In this document: positions 1 to 11,668 of the stretch, piece by piece | Layout: each line of letters begins with the position of its first letter | Position numbering within the stretch: position 1 is the first letter of the stretch | NCBI GenBank assembly: GCA_028281765.1 | Contig: JANQJF010000039.1 | Span: 62,001-126,000, forward strand | DNA: 64,000 nucleotides | DNA from: Planctomycetota bacterium | Lineage (GTDB): Bacteria; Planctomycetota; UBA1135; UBA2386 | Reading direction: 5' to 3' | Program-made: the position numbers and the translations under genes | The notes under the pieces: generated by a model | The model's input: only the letters and a program-made list of their open reading frames with translations | Database searches by the model: none | Told to the model about the DNA's origin: nothing

Positions 1-237
1 GTCGAGCGAGGACTCCCGGTCCTGGTGGTGCAACACTTCGAGGACGACCACTCGTGGGGATTCCTGTGCGGCACTACGGACGACGCCGATGATGGTCGCG
101 TCATCGGGATGGGAACGGCCGTGGACCTCGATCCATCGCTGGCGAGCATCGCGGACCTTCGGCCCGGGTGGATGGCGCATCGAACCGCGGTGGGCGCCGA
201 TTGGAATCGGCAGCCAGCGGATGCGGCGGACACCTAG
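1..237 (+). CDS. C-terminal end of a small hypothetical protein (5' end outside window)
   Basis: Frame 1 is open from the first base to a TAG at 235-237 and gives 78 residues. The visible part reads as a folded domain with conserved-looking patches: a hydrophobic strand, then W-G-F-L-C-G, a D-G-R-V segment, an LDPSL segment and a closing G-W/W-R pair. It resembles small immunity-like or stress-type hypothetical proteins that I recall only by pattern, so no function is given. The true start lies upstream of the window; the in-frame ATG at 25 would cut into the first strand and is unlikely. Confidence 0.6.
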   Translation, partial: VERGLPVLVVQHFEDDHSWGFLCGTTDDADDGRVIGMGTAVDLDPSLASIADLRPGWMAHRTAVGADWNRQPADAADT

Positions 238-249
238 AGCAACCATCCG

Positions 250-567
250 GTGTACGAATGTTGCTGCGGACGCCCCACTAGCGGCCGGCGACGCTCGCCG
301 ACCCAACTACCCGACCAAGATCTCATCCGCTTGGCTTTCCGACAGTACCAGCGACGACTCATGGCGTGGACCGTGGTGGTCGTCGTTGTCATCGCGTTGG
401 TCGTAGGGTTCAGTTTCGAGAGTTGGCTGACCGGCGTCGGCTCGTTCGTGGCGATGCTGATCGTTGTCGCTGCGTCTGACTGGCCTCCGCCGCCTCCCAG
501 TGCGAAGCAGGACCACATGCTTCGCAACCCGGGTGGGGATCGTTCGACGGGCGATGAGGCCTCGTGA
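250..567 (+). CDS. Small putative membrane protein
   Basis: This 105-aa ORF begins with GTG at 250, 12 nt after the previous stop; an internal ATG at 361 is the alternative start. Two hydrophobic stretches, at about residues 38-57 and 60-76, look like membrane helices. They are preceded by a basic segment and followed by a proline-rich, polar tail. I do not recognise a family. The arrangement suggests an inner-membrane protein with both ends on the same side. Support is modest, because the first 37 residues are low in recognisable structure. Confidence 0.4.
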   Translation: MYECCCGRPTSGRRRSPTQLPDQDLIRLAFRQYQRRLMAWTVVVVVVIALVVGFSFESWLTGVGSFVAMLIVVAASDWPPPPPSAKQDHMLRNPGGDRSTGDEAS

Positions 568-637
568 GACTGTCCGGGACGAAGCGATCGGCTGAGCGGC
601 CGCGCGCCAGTAGGCGAGGTGTTCTCTGCCAAATACG

Positions 638-796
638 ATGGCCGCCGACCACGTCTACGTGTCCTCACAGTTCGGCCTCGAGGAGTCGATTCAGCGTGTT
701 TGCACGGCATTCCCGAAGCCGCGGCTGACTTGGAGCGTGCGCGAGGATCCCGGCTGGGGGTTCATTCGCGACTACTCGGAGCGGTTTGGATTCTGA
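638..796 (+). CDS. Short hypothetical protein (52 aa)
   Basis: A 52-aa ORF starts at ATG 638, with an in-frame stop at 611-613 just upstream, and ends at TGA 794-796. Its codons have the strong third-position G/C preference of the neighbouring genes. The protein has an amphipathic start, a central F-P-K-P-R-L-T-W segment and a G-W-G-F-I-R-D-Y end, which looks like real protein rather than frame noise. No ribosome binding site is obvious. The longer ORF at 619-810 in another frame looks like its shadow. Function unknown. Confidence 0.4.
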   Translation: MAADHVYVSSQFGLEESIQRVCTAFPKPRLTWSVREDPGWGFIRDYSERFGF

Positions 797-892
797 GTTG
801 GCGGTCATGAGTCGCGCCAGGCGATCCAACCGAGCGAGGTTCGAAGCGTCATCCTCAGGAATGGTCAGTGGACCCTCTTTCGGTGTGGACCT

Positions 893-1657
893 TCACCGTC
901 CCCACCCCGCCGGATCCACCCCATAGAACGCACTCAGCACCTCATACAACTCCCTGTGTCCCTCGCGCACCTGCGCCCCCTCCTCGAAGAACGACTCCGT
1001 CACCACCGAGAAGAACTCCGCTGCGTTCTCCGCACCGTAGTCGTCGAGCACCGTCACCCGACCCCGATCGCTCGCGTCGCACAGCGCTTCATACTCCCGC
1101 ATCATCACCTCACGCCAACGCGCCGCCGTCACACGGCCATCGAGTGGCGGGCGCCCGTCGATCGTGTCGTCGAGCATGTCGAGCTTGTGCGCGAACTCGT
1201 GGAGCACGAGGTTGCGGCCGTCGCGGGGGTTGGCGACGCCGGCATGGGCTTCGTGCCAGTCGAGGATGACCGGGCCGTCGAGCCAAGCCTCGCCGTGGTT
1301 GGCGTGGCCTTGGCTCACGACGCCCGATTCGCCTTCCTGTTCGGTCGGATCGAAGAACGCGTGCGGGTAGACGAGGATCGACGAGACGTTCGGCCAGTCC
1401 CAGGTTTTCGCGTGTAGGACGAGCATCGCGGCTTCGGCGGCAATGGTGACCCGGATGCGGTCATTGAGGACGAGGCCGCCGCAGCCTTCCCAGTTCTTCT
1501 CGGCGAGCAGGACGCGTGCGGACGTGATCAGGCGGTCGCGTTCGGCGGACGACAGGTGGGGCCAGCAGGCCATGCGCTCGAAGTAGCCGAACCACTCCTC
1601 GGGCATGGGGCGTGCGAGCATGCGCCGCCGGCGCCAGCGGGTGAACAGACCGAACAT
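893..1657 (-). CDS. mtfA: Zinc-dependent peptidase, MtfA family (M90)
   Basis: This 254-aa protein matches the MtfA/DUF980 family. It carries HEFAH at residues 153-157, the two zinc histidines and catalytic Glu, followed by K-L-D. A conserved N-A-A-E-F-F segment supplies the probable third zinc ligand, Glu214. In Escherichia coli MtfA is a cytosolic aminopeptidase that binds the glucose-PTS repressor Mlc; whether that partner exists here is unknown. The ORF is open further upstream to 1831, but the extra 58 residues are basic and unstructured, and the family's usual N-terminus (basic residues after a short hydrophobic start) begins at ATG 1657. It is transcribed divergently from the secreted protein at 1907. 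Confidence 0.9.
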   Translation of the reverse strand: MFGLFTRWRRRRMLARPMPEEWFGYFERMACWPHLSSAERDRLITSARVLLAEKNWEGCGGLVLNDRIRVTIAAEAAMLVLHAKTWDWPNVSSILVYPHAFFDPTEQEGESGVVSQGHANHGEAWLDGPVILDWHEAHAGVANPRDGRNLVLHEFAHKLDMLDDTIDGRPPLDGRVTAARWREVMMREYEALCDASDRGRVTVLDDYGAENAAEFFSVVTESFFEEGAQVREGHRELYEVLSAFYGVDPAGWGR

Positions 1658-1906
1658 AGGGTCGTCGGACGGTAGGGGGCGACGAGGTCGGATGCGATCG
1701 TCACCGTCCTCGGGAGCTTCTCCGCGATCGCGCGCCGATCGTTTTCGGCCGAGCGGTCTGCCGGCATTCTCAATGCCTCCGCATTCATTGCGCAACGAGC
1801 GCGAAACGGAGACGATGCGGGTGGGAGTCACATAAAGCCCGAGTTGGATGTCCTCGCTGGCGACTGCATGACAAGACGAGGAGCCGGCTCCATCGAGGTG
1901 TTCGCC

Positions 1907-4900
1907 ATGAAGTTGCTTCTCGCCGCCGTCTGCATCGGTCCTTCCTTGGTCGCGCAGTGTCCGCCGGGTTCGAAAGGGCCCTTCGCCGGGACGAATGCGT
2001 CGTTCTCGTTCCAGAGCGAATTCGGCGTGGGTTTGCCGGGTGTGTTCTCGAAGGACGTGGGGTTCAAGTCCTCGCCACCGGTCGACGAGTCGAGCGCGAC
2101 GGGCCCGAACTTCGCGTTGCTACAGATCGAGTCGCAAAGCCCGCTGGGGTTCGTCGACATCGATGCGTTCTCGATCGGGCACGACTGGATCACTGCGGAC
2201 GAGTTCGGCGCGGCCAAGCTCGAGCTGCCGCGGGCGTGGCAGGCGGTGCACTTCTCGGTGAGTTCGATGAGCACGGGTGACGACTCGGCGGGCGCACAAG
2301 GTGTGATCCAGCGCGAGGTCGACTGCGCCTCGACGAACGGCGCGAAGTCGGACTTGTTCTCATACACGGTGCCGGGCAGCACCGGGATGCATCCGTCGTT
2401 CATCGACCGCGTGCACCGCGCGCTCGATGCCAGTGAGTCCGGTGTCGGCGCGATTCCGAATGTCGATGCGTACGACTACTTCATTCGCACGTACAACGAG
2501 AAGCCGACGCAGCCGGTCGACCTGCGGCCGCCGCTCAACCAGCCGCTATCCGACAACCCGACGTTCTACTTCTCGGTGACCGCGACCTCGCTTCAGTACA
2601 CGAACCCGTTTTGGTGGGGAGGCATGTGCCCGAGCGGGGCGACGATCCTGCAGACGACGTGGAACGGCTCATCCTGGTCGACGCCGTCGGTGTTCTTGTC
2701 GTACGCCGATCTCGGCCTCGATGAGTGTGACGACATCGATGCGCTGTCGATCGATCGGGACCGAGAAGGCGCGAATCATCACATGCTGTACTCGAAGACC
2801 CTCGCGACGACGGGGTCGGGCGAGTCGCAGGTGATGTTCGTCGATCTCGAGTCGAGTCTGCCACACACGGCAGTGTCCTACGGAATCCGTCAGTCTCCCG
2901 GAGGTCCGATCATTCCGATCGTCAACCGACTCGACATCGACCTGTCGACCGATGACGTCGATGCGATGTGCAATCTCGATCCGGGAGAGCGGATCGCTCG
3001 CCCGCAGACGCCGGCAGGGTCTGGCGTGGAGAGCTCGGCGTTCCGCTACTACGACGAGGGGCTCGGGATGGTCTGCGTGCAGACGCACGTGATCGGATAT
3101 CCGCCGAACGGCCTGCTCGCCACCGGCAGCGGGCTGACGCGCACGACGGGCAGCGAGTCCGTGTCACTCGGGGGCGGCTGCCAGACGTCGGGGCCGTTCG
3201 ACTTCGATCCGATCACGCTCATCGAGTACTTGCCCAACGCGTGCACGCCCGACGCCTCGCACACCGACTACCAGTGGACGATCGGCAACGGTTCGGGCCA
3301 GCTGTCGGGTCCGCTCATGCGGTTTCTGACCGAAGAGTGCTGCGAGTGCTTCGACGGGGAGCTCGGGGCCAGCGTCGTTGCTGGGGACGACACGATCACG
3401 ACAATCACGACGAGCAGCGGCTTCGTGCTCGGTTGGCCGGACGGGTCGGCTTCGACCGATTTCGACATCGACTCGAACGGACGCCTCGTGCCGGTCGGAT
3501 CGTCGGGGTCGGACTTCACTGAAAGCGTGGCCGAGCACATCAGCACCGTGCAGATCGCGCCGTACTGGGAAGACTGGGCGCCTCAGATTGGGGGCGGCAT
3601 CTACGTCTACGAGGATCCGGCGGGTGAATACGTCAACGTGACGTGGCTCCAGGTGCCACCGTTCGGTGGTGGTGGGGCGATGACGTTCGCGATCCAGGTG
3701 TTCACCGTCGCGGGGCAGCCTCCTGGCACGAAGAGCGACTTCGTCCTGTCCTACGCACCCGCAACCGCGGTGGACGACGGCATCGTCGGTGTGTCGGACG
3801 GCAGCGGCGTCGGTGCATCCACCGACCTGTCGCCGGGTGCGGGTCCTGCGACCCAGCTGTTCGAAGACTTCGGGACGTTCGACATCTTCGACAGCGCGCT
3901 CTGCTTCGAGGACGCGGGCGTCGCTGGCTACACGTGTTCGCCTGCCGTGCCGTGCGGGCCGTTCCCGTACGGGGCGGCGAGCTCAGGCGGTCGATCGTGC
4001 ACGAACTGTCCGCCGAACGCGCTCACGTTCATACCGGGTGGCGGCGGCTACACGGTCCTCAATGGCACGGGCACGTTCGATCCGAACGTTGCGACCTTCG
4101 GCACCGACCTCCAGATGGCGGACGATTCGATCGTGACGTTCGACCTCGACGGCTGGTCGTTCCCGATGCCCGATGGCGCTTTGGTCGGCATGGTCGACGT
4201 CGACTCGAACGGCCGCATCCTCGCGGTCGGCGCGGACACGTCCGACTTCACTCCCTCGGTCCCGGAGTTTCTCAGCCAGGTTGGCGGCATGCTCGCGTGC
4301 TGGAACGACTGGGCTCCGAACAATGGCGGCAAGGTCCTCGCATACACGGACTGTGCGGGTTACGCGGTCGTGGAGTGGCAGGACGTGCCGCAGTTCCCTG
4401 CCATCGGCATGAACACGTTCCAGATCCAGATGTTCGCGAGCGGAACGTTCGTGATCGCGTTCCGCGACAACACGATCGACGATGCGGCGCACGACTTCCT
4501 CGTCGGCGCGTCGGACGGCACCGGGATCGATCCGGGAGAGGTCGACTTGACCGGGTTTCCGGCGGGGATCGGGTCGACGTACGAGTTCTTCGACACCGTG
4601 CTCCTCGAAATGCAAGACCTGCAGGTGTGTCCGGTGCGCCTATTGGCTTCGCCCGCCACCGCGGCGATCATTGCGTCGACCTACAGCGTCACGTTCACGA
4701 ACCTGCCGGCGAGCACGGCCGCGGTCTTTGCGCTCGTGGAGCTCGACGGACCGGTGCTCGGCTCGAACGGATTCCCGATGCAGCCGCTTTTCCCAGACCT
4801 CTACGGCTGCGTGCTCTACGCGTCGCCGTCGATTCCGGCGGTCAATATCACGTCGTCCTTGGTCGGCTCCACGGCGCAGTTCGACGTGTTCGTGACGCCG

Positions 4901-5011
4901 CCGCCGGGGCTGCGGATTCGCGTGCAGGGTGCCCTTCTCACCGTCCCGCCCGTCAACACGTTGGGCGGACTTCTGCTGACGAACTACGTGGACGCGATCG
5001 TGTCGTTCTGA
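1907..5011 (+). CDS. Large secreted protein with two NIDO-like domains
   Basis: The 1034-aa product starts with a signal peptide (MKLLLAAVC..., cleavage near residue 16). ATG 1907 is preferred over the longer ORF start at 1844 because the signal peptide begins there. Residues about 491-660 and 733-900 are two copies of one domain with the pattern D-x-D-S-N-G-R, S-D-F, S-x-x-E, A-x-x-W-x-D-W, then a V-x-W strand and a T-F-x-I-Q strand. This order resembles the nidogen-like NIDO fold of secreted adhesion proteins (inference). The first ~490 residues are unrecognised. The last ~125 residues are a beta-rich module seen in other secreted proteins of this window. The kinase gene follows after 10 nt, suggesting co-transcription and a role in envelope sensing or matrix binding. 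Confidence 0.8.
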   Translation: MKLLLAAVCIGPSLVAQCPPGSKGPFAGTNASFSFQSEFGVGLPGVFSKDVGFKSSPPVDESSATGPNFALLQIESQSPLGFVDIDAFSIGHDWITADEFGAAKLELPRAWQAVHFSVSSMSTGDDSAGAQGVIQREVDCASTNGAKSDLFSYTVPGSTGMHPSFIDRVHRALDASESGVGAIPNVDAYDYFIRTYNEKPTQPVDLRPPLNQPLSDNPTFYFSVTATSLQYTNPFWWGGMCPSGATILQTTWNGSSWSTPSVFLSYADLGLDECDDIDALSIDRDREGANHHMLYSKTLATTGSGESQVMFVDLESSLPHTAVSYGIRQSPGGPIIPIVNRLDIDLSTDDVDAMCNLDPGERIARPQTPAGSGVESSAFRYYDEGLGMVCVQTHVIGYPPNGLLATGSGLTRTTGSESVSLGGGCQTSGPFDFDPITLIEYLPNACTPDASHTDYQWTIGNGSGQLSGPLMRFLTEECCECFDGELGASVVAGDDTITTITTSSGFVLGWPDGSASTDFDIDSNGRLVPVGSSGSDFTESVAEHISTVQIAPYWEDWAPQIGGGIYVYEDPAGEYVNVTWLQVPPFGGGGAMTFAIQVFTVAGQPPGTKSDFVLSYAPATAVDDGIVGVSDGSGVGASTDLSPGAGPATQLFEDFGTFDIFDSALCFEDAGVAGYTCSPAVPCGPFPYGAASSGGRSCTNCPPNALTFIPGGGGYTVLNGTGTFDPNVATFGTDLQMADDSIVTFDLDGWSFPMPDGALVGMVDVDSNGRILAVGADTSDFTPSVPEFLSQVGGMLACWNDWAPNNGGKVLAYTDCAGYAVVEWQDVPQFPAIGMNTFQIQMFASGTFVIAFRDNTIDDAAHDFLVGASDGTGIDPGEVDLTGFPAGIGSTYEFFDTVLLEMQDLQVCPVRLLASPATAAIIASTYSVTFTNLPASTAAVFALVELDGPVLGSNGFPMQPLFPDLYGCVLYASPSIPAVNITSSLVGSTAQFDVFVTPPPGLRIRVQGALLTVPPVNTLGGLLLTNYVDAIVSF

Positions 5012-5021
5012 GACGAACAGA

Positions 5022-7553
<2,532 letters not shown>

Positions 7554-7558
7554 CGAAC

Positions 7559-8137
7559 TTACCCCGCCCCCAACAGCTCGATCGGCCCACCGGCCTCCGC
7601 CAGCCTCGCGCGCAGCCGCTGCCACTTCTTCGTCACCGCGGCCTTCGTCGAGCCCACGCGCTCTGCGGCTTCCTCGCGCGACACCTGCTCCAGCGCGCAC
7701 AGCTCGAACAGCTGACGGTCCTCGGGATCGAGTTCTGCGATCCGCTCCTGGAACAGCTCGTGCTGCTCGTTCCGCACGAGCCGTCGGGTCAACGTCGTCA
7801 TCGCCGCGGGCGCGTTGCGCAGCGCGGCCTCGAGTTCCGTCTGGCCGTCGGAGCCGCGGATGCGCGCGCCGCGCTGCGCGGCACGTCGCGACTCGAGGAA
7901 CACGATCTTCTGGATGCCGAACGTCCACGCCGCGAAGTCGTCGTCGGTCGCGCCGTCGAACGTGTCCATGCGACTGACGGCGCGGAACCAGGTTTCCTGC
8001 ACGAGATCGTGGGGATCGATGCGCGACGACCCCGTCGACTTGCTTCGGACCCATGCGAGCAAACGTGGAGTCAGATCCTCGATACGTCGCGCGAGCTGTT
8101 CGTCGTCGATCGGCGCGGGCGAGTCGTGCGGCGGCAT
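7559..8137 (-). CDS. ECF-type RNA polymerase sigma factor
   Basis: This 192-aa protein has region 2 with D-L-V-Q-E-T-W at about residues 44-50, followed by the D-D-F-A-A-W helix. Region 4 is a helix-turn-helix at about 135-180, with S-R-E-E-A-A-E-R-V-G and T-K-A-A-V-T-K-K-W. No anti-sigma gene is adjacent. The neighbouring kinase (5 nt away, convergent) and the upstream NIDO-like secreted protein (52 nt, same strand) are likely functional partners. Phosphorylation of such sigma factors by the nearby kinase is known for ECF groups paired with Ser/Thr kinases and is only inferred here. Confidence 0.88.
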   Translation of the reverse strand: MPPHDSPAPIDDEQLARRIEDLTPRLLAWVRSKSTGSSRIDPHDLVQETWFRAVSRMDTFDGATDDDFAAWTFGIQKIVFLESRRAAQRGARIRGSDGQTELEAALRNAPAAMTTLTRRLVRNEQHELFQERIAELDPEDRQLFELCALEQVSREEAAERVGSTKAAVTKKWQRLRARLAEAGGPIELLGAG

Positions 8138-8189
8138 TCCTCCAGTAGACCGCGTCTCGCGCCGCGCCGAAACACCCGACCTCGTGACG

Positions 8190-9233
8190 TCAGAAGTTCA
8201 CTGAGAGCCGGCGTGACGCGATGAGCGGCATGCACGGCCAGGAGATCGACGTATTGTCGAACACGTAGCCCTGGAAGTTGATCTGCAGTCCGAACAGCGC
8301 GTCGCACGTGTCGAAGCAGCAGGTCGACGAGCCGCCGACGAACGTCACGGGCTTGCCGATGAACGTGCCACCGGTCAGGCAGAACGTGAAGGCCGGCGTG
8401 CAGATCGAGAACGGCGGGCCCGGGACGCCGATCATGATGCCGAGCAGGCCGGTCAGCGCGCCGTTCGGAGTGTCGAACTGGACGCAGAGGTCTTCGCCCA
8501 GGGACACGGGCGCGCTCGGCACGCTCAGCGTCGGAGCGCCGAACAGTCCTGGCGTCGCGGTGCACGCGAATGCGATCGTCGCGACCGGACCCGGATGCCA
8601 GATCGCCGCGTAGCTCGTCGGGCCGGCCGGGACGAACTCGAGCCCGCCGCCGCCGAGATCGAATCCGCCGGCGGGGAACGACTCGTATGCGGAGCAGCCG
8701 TTCACCGACAGGGTCGAGAAGTCACTCGCGCCCGGATCCGCGTCGCCCCCGGTCGAGTAGCCGACGAGACACTCGTCGTCGATCGAACAGTAGGTGAACC
8801 AGAAGCTGCCGTCCGGGAAGAGCTTCGCTTGGAACGTGTACGACGGCAGTCCTGCGCCACCGGGGAAGATCTGTGCCTTGTGCCAGGTCACCACGGCTTC
8901 CGTCGGATCGCCCCGGTAGTAGACGTCGCCCGGTCCGGTGAAGGTCCAGTCCCGCCAGGCCGGCGCGAGGACGCAGTCGTCGGCCAGGAGCTCGATGATG
9001 CTCTGCGAGAAGTCCGACGTGTCGGCGCCTGGCGCGAAGATCCGGCCGTTCGAGTCGATGTCGATCGAGCTGATGAAGCCTCCGCACGGACACGTCCAGG
9101 CGAACGCGAGGCTCACGGTCGAGATCGTGTCGTCTCCGGCACCGAGTGGCGTGCCGAGGTTCCAGTCGATGGTCGACTGTGCGGGAAGGGTCGTGGCGAG
9201 GGCGAAGAGGAAGAACGCGGAACGAATCGTCAT
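8190..9233 (-). CDS. Secreted protein with one NIDO-like domain
   Basis: The 347-aa product begins at ATG 9233 with a signal peptide (MTIRSAFFLFALATTLPAQ) and GGAG about 9 nt upstream; the longer ORF to 9419 adds only unstructured residues. Residues about 30-170 carry the same domain as the protein at 1907-5011: G-D-D-T-I-S-T-V, D-I-D-S-N-G-R, S-D-F, A-P-x-W-x-D-W, V-T-W, Y-T-F-Q and D-G-S-F-W-F-T-Y. About ten cysteines suggest disulfide bonding outside the cytoplasm. The C-terminal ~120 residues form the beta-rich module shared with other secreted proteins here. It lies directly upstream of the ECF sigma gene on the same strand. Confidence 0.8.
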   Translation of the reverse strand: MTIRSAFFLFALATTLPAQSTIDWNLGTPLGAGDDTISTVSLAFAWTCPCGGFISSIDIDSNGRIFAPGADTSDFSQSIIELLADDCVLAPAWRDWTFTGPGDVYYRGDPTEAVVTWHKAQIFPGGAGLPSYTFQAKLFPDGSFWFTYCSIDDECLVGYSTGGDADPGASDFSTLSVNGCSAYESFPAGGFDLGGGGLEFVPAGPTSYAAIWHPGPVATIAFACTATPGLFGAPTLSVPSAPVSLGEDLCVQFDTPNGALTGLLGIMIGVPGPPFSICTPAFTFCLTGGTFIGKPVTFVGGSSTCCFDTCDALFGLQINFQGYVFDNTSISWPCMPLIASRRLSVNF

Positions 9234-9471
9234 CTCAGGTCTCCAGGGGTCGAAGGCGAGGTCCCGGCGCCGCTCGAAGGGGTTTCGGTGCGGTGGCTCC
9301 ACCGGTCGTCGCTGGCTCTGGAGGTCCTGATCGGGGCGGGTGAGGGAGGACAGGAATCCCGGAAAATGCGTCCGGAACAGCCGGGCGTCGTCAGCAATCT
9401 CGCGATCGCGGCGTTCCACTGCGTGACGCTCGCGTATTTCTGGCCGCGCGACTGACCGCGGGGATCGATCG

Positions 9472-9582
9472 CTAGCGGAACCACACGAGCCAGACGACGA
9501 CGGCGGCGATCAAGATCAGGCCGGGCACGATCAGCTTGCGGTTCTTCAGCAACCAGAGGGTGAGTTTGGCTTTGGCTTTCAT
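9472..9582 (-). CDS. Very small membrane protein (36 aa)
   Basis: A 36-aa ORF starts at ATG 9582 with a strongly basic N-terminus (M-K-A-K-A-K). It continues into a single hydrophobic helix (residues 16-33, ending W-L-V-W-F-R). The basic-in, one-helix pattern is typical of bacterial small membrane proteins. The upstream in-frame extension to 9726 is unstructured and probably not translated. No family recognised. The 238-bp gap at 9234-9471 beside it shows no convincing gene. Confidence 0.45.
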   Translation of the reverse strand: MKAKAKLTLWLLKNRKLIVPGLILIAAVVVWLVWFR

Positions 9583-9691
9583 GGCGGCGCGAGACTCTAC
9601 CGGCTGGAGTCGCGGCCCGCGAAACGAAGAACGGACCGCGCACGAATCCGTGCGCAGCCCGCAATGGTGATGGAAGAAACGCTCGCTCGAA

Positions 9692-10231
9692 TCAGGGGGT
9701 GCCGCCGATCGAGGAGTCGACTCCATTCGTGAGCACGAGTCCGAACGCGTTGGCCATCGCGTCGACCGCGACGCCCTGCGCGAACAGGTGCGTGCCGATG
9801 AACACCGGGTTGTTCGGCACCGTGAACTCGAACTCGGCCATGCCGAGCGCGTTGATGTTCTTCGGGATCGAGAGGAGCGGGTCGACGAGGAGGCGGCAGC
9901 CCCACGCGCCGATCGGCGTCAGGTCGATGTTGAGCGGCGCGAGGCCGAGCATGAGCCAGGCCTGGTTGCCGGGCACGCCGTTGCCGAGCTCGTAGAGGAT
10001 GTCGGTACCGATGTCCGGTACGGTCATCGGGGTCAGCGTGATCGGGCCGGCGAAGCTGCTGCCGCAGCCCTGGCCGTAGAGCGCGTGGACACCCGGGATG
10101 TAGTTCGGGTCGCCCGTCGGGCCACCGGTCGGGCCGCCGGCCTGCGCGGCCGAGGTCGACGTCGAGGTCAGCGAAGCCAGGCCGAAGACACAGGCCGTGG
10201 CAAGAGTGCGGAAGAAGGTGTTGACGTTCAT
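9692..10231 (-). CDS. Small secreted protein with the shared C-terminal module
   Basis: This 179-aa protein starts at ATG 10231, with GGAG about 8 nt upstream. It has a signal peptide ending near S-T-S-A-A-Q-A (residue 30) and a Gly/Pro linker. One ~130-aa beta-rich module follows, with Y-G-Q-G-C-G at its start, P-x-x-G, G-C-R-L-L-V, a P-x-N-P-x-F-I-G-T-H-L turn and F-A-Q-G near the end. The same pattern closes the proteins at 1907, 8190 and 21037. It consists almost only of that module, so it may show its minimal folded unit. Function unknown. Confidence 0.75.
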   Translation of the reverse strand: MNVNTFFRTLATACVFGLASLTSTSTSAAQAGGPTGGPTGDPNYIPGVHALYGQGCGSSFAGPITLTPMTVPDIGTDILYELGNGVPGNQAWLMLGLAPLNIDLTPIGAWGCRLLVDPLLSIPKNINALGMAEFEFTVPNNPVFIGTHLFAQGVAVDAMANAFGLVLTNGVDSSIGGTP

Positions 10232-10322
10232 TTTCGATCTCCTGGGTTGGGGTCTGCCTGTGTGAAGCGGGAACCCAGGCCGGAACCCAAGGTGGGTTTC
10301 CGGAGAAAATCGAACGTCGCGG

Positions 10323-11618
10323 TCAGAGTCGTTCGGCGAGGCGCATGGTGGTCATGACGCCGCCTTCGTCGCACATCATCAGCGTGCCGCCGAGGATCTG
10401 CTTGGCCCGCGCGGGATCGGCGAGGGCGGGCTCGAGACCGGGATCGTCGAGCGAGCCGAAGATGGCTCTCTCGAGCTGGGACGGTTCGTGGTTCGCGCGG
10501 TCGACGGCGCAGACCAAGAACATCAGCGCCGTGCCCCAGTCCTTGAGACTGGTCGGGGCCTGGCGCGCCACGTAGCCGATGCCGAGCGGAGATCCCTTCA
10601 TGCCGGCCGTCGACGTGTCGCTGTTCATCACTTCGAAGTGGTGGCCGAGATGCTCGGCGAGGCGCTGTCGCAGGTCCTTCGGCCGCTTGTCGCCGAGATC
10701 GATCAGGTACTCGAACGCGGCGCGTGACTGCGAAAGCTCCTCGAACTCGGACTCCGGCACGTCTTCTTCGCGGATCGGATTCTTCCGCAGCAGAGCGAGC
10801 GCGTCCCGTCGCTTGCCCGCGACGGAGAGCACGTCGGCGAGCAGGGCGAGGTCCCACGTCCTGCCCTTCTTCTCCCAGCGCGCGCGGGCCTCGGCTTCGG
10901 CTCCCTCCGTATCGCCCGAAAGCGCGAGCGCACGAATCCGCATGGTCGCGAAGTGTTCCCTTTCTTCGTCCGTCAACGACTCGTGGGTCAGCTCCTTCGC
11001 GGCGTCGGCATACTTCCCGCCGCACAGGAGCATCATCCCGCGGGTCGTGCGTGGGTTCGCGGGCATGCGTTTCGCGACTTCGTCGGTCTCCATCGCGGCG
11101 TCGAACTCGGCGAGCGCGCGATCGAACTCGCAGTTGAGCATCAGCGCGCGGTTCATGTAGAGCCGGTTGTGCATCGTCGTGGCCTTCGCCTCGCGTCCGG
11201 CGGAGAACGCACGAACCGCGGCGGCTGCGTGGTCGCGTACCGCCGTAGCGGTGACGACGTCCTCGGCGAGCACGAGATGGCTCATCGCGGCGAAGTCGTG
11301 GAGGCCGCGCGGGTTCTCGTGCGCGGCGATCCCAGCCTCACAAAGCGCGAGACACTCCGTGGCCTGCTGGGATCGAAACAGCGTGAACGCGAGCTCGAGG
11401 TGTTCTTGCGCGGTGACTGCGGCGGCGTTCGCGACGAGGTTCTGGACGGCCGACTCGAAACGTTCGCGGTTTTCGTCGGAGGCTCGACCGCGCGCGACGG
11501 GCTGCAGACTCGCCTTCACCGCTTCGATCAGCTTCGCGCCGTCGACCGGCTTCGCGTCTTGGGCGCGCGCTGGGAGGCAGAGGGGCAACATGACCAACAG
11601 GATTCCTGGTGCTCGCAT
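10323..11618 (-). CDS. Exported TPR-like repeat protein
   Basis: A 431-aa protein starts at ATG 11618 with a signal peptide (MRAPGILLVMLPLCLPARA) cleaved near residue 19. The rest is nearly all alpha-helical, with paired-helix spacing like tetratricopeptide repeats. Examples are A-L-A-E-F-D-A-A-M-E, D-A-A-K-E-L, and A-L-S-G-D-T-E-G-A-E-A-E-A. No catalytic motif is visible. It follows the DsbA-like gene by 50 nt on the same strand and may belong to the sigma-fusion/DsbA transcription unit. Such proteins usually act as scaffolds in the envelope. Confidence 0.7.
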   Translation of the reverse strand: MRAPGILLVMLPLCLPARAQDAKPVDGAKLIEAVKASLQPVARGRASDENRERFESAVQNLVANAAAVTAQEHLELAFTLFRSQQATECLALCEAGIAAHENPRGLHDFAAMSHLVLAEDVVTATAVRDHAAAAVRAFSAGREAKATTMHNRLYMNRALMLNCEFDRALAEFDAAMETDEVAKRMPANPRTTRGMMLLCGGKYADAAKELTHESLTDEEREHFATMRIRALALSGDTEGAEAEARARWEKKGRTWDLALLADVLSVAGKRRDALALLRKNPIREEDVPESEFEELSQSRAAFEYLIDLGDKRPKDLRQRLAEHLGHHFEVMNSDTSTAGMKGSPLGIGYVARQAPTSLKDWGTALMFLVCAVDRANHEPSQLERAIFGSLDDPGLEPALADPARAKQILGGTLMMCDEGGVMTTMRLAERL

Positions 11619-11668
11619 GAGCCGAGAACGATAGCGCGCGCGCCCGGTGTGGGGCGGACGCAATCGAG

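Noticed and set aside
8595..9455. 286-aa plus-strand open frame ending near 9455
   Set aside because: Antisense to the NIDO-like secreted protein; only the last ~30 residues lie outside it and they show no support.
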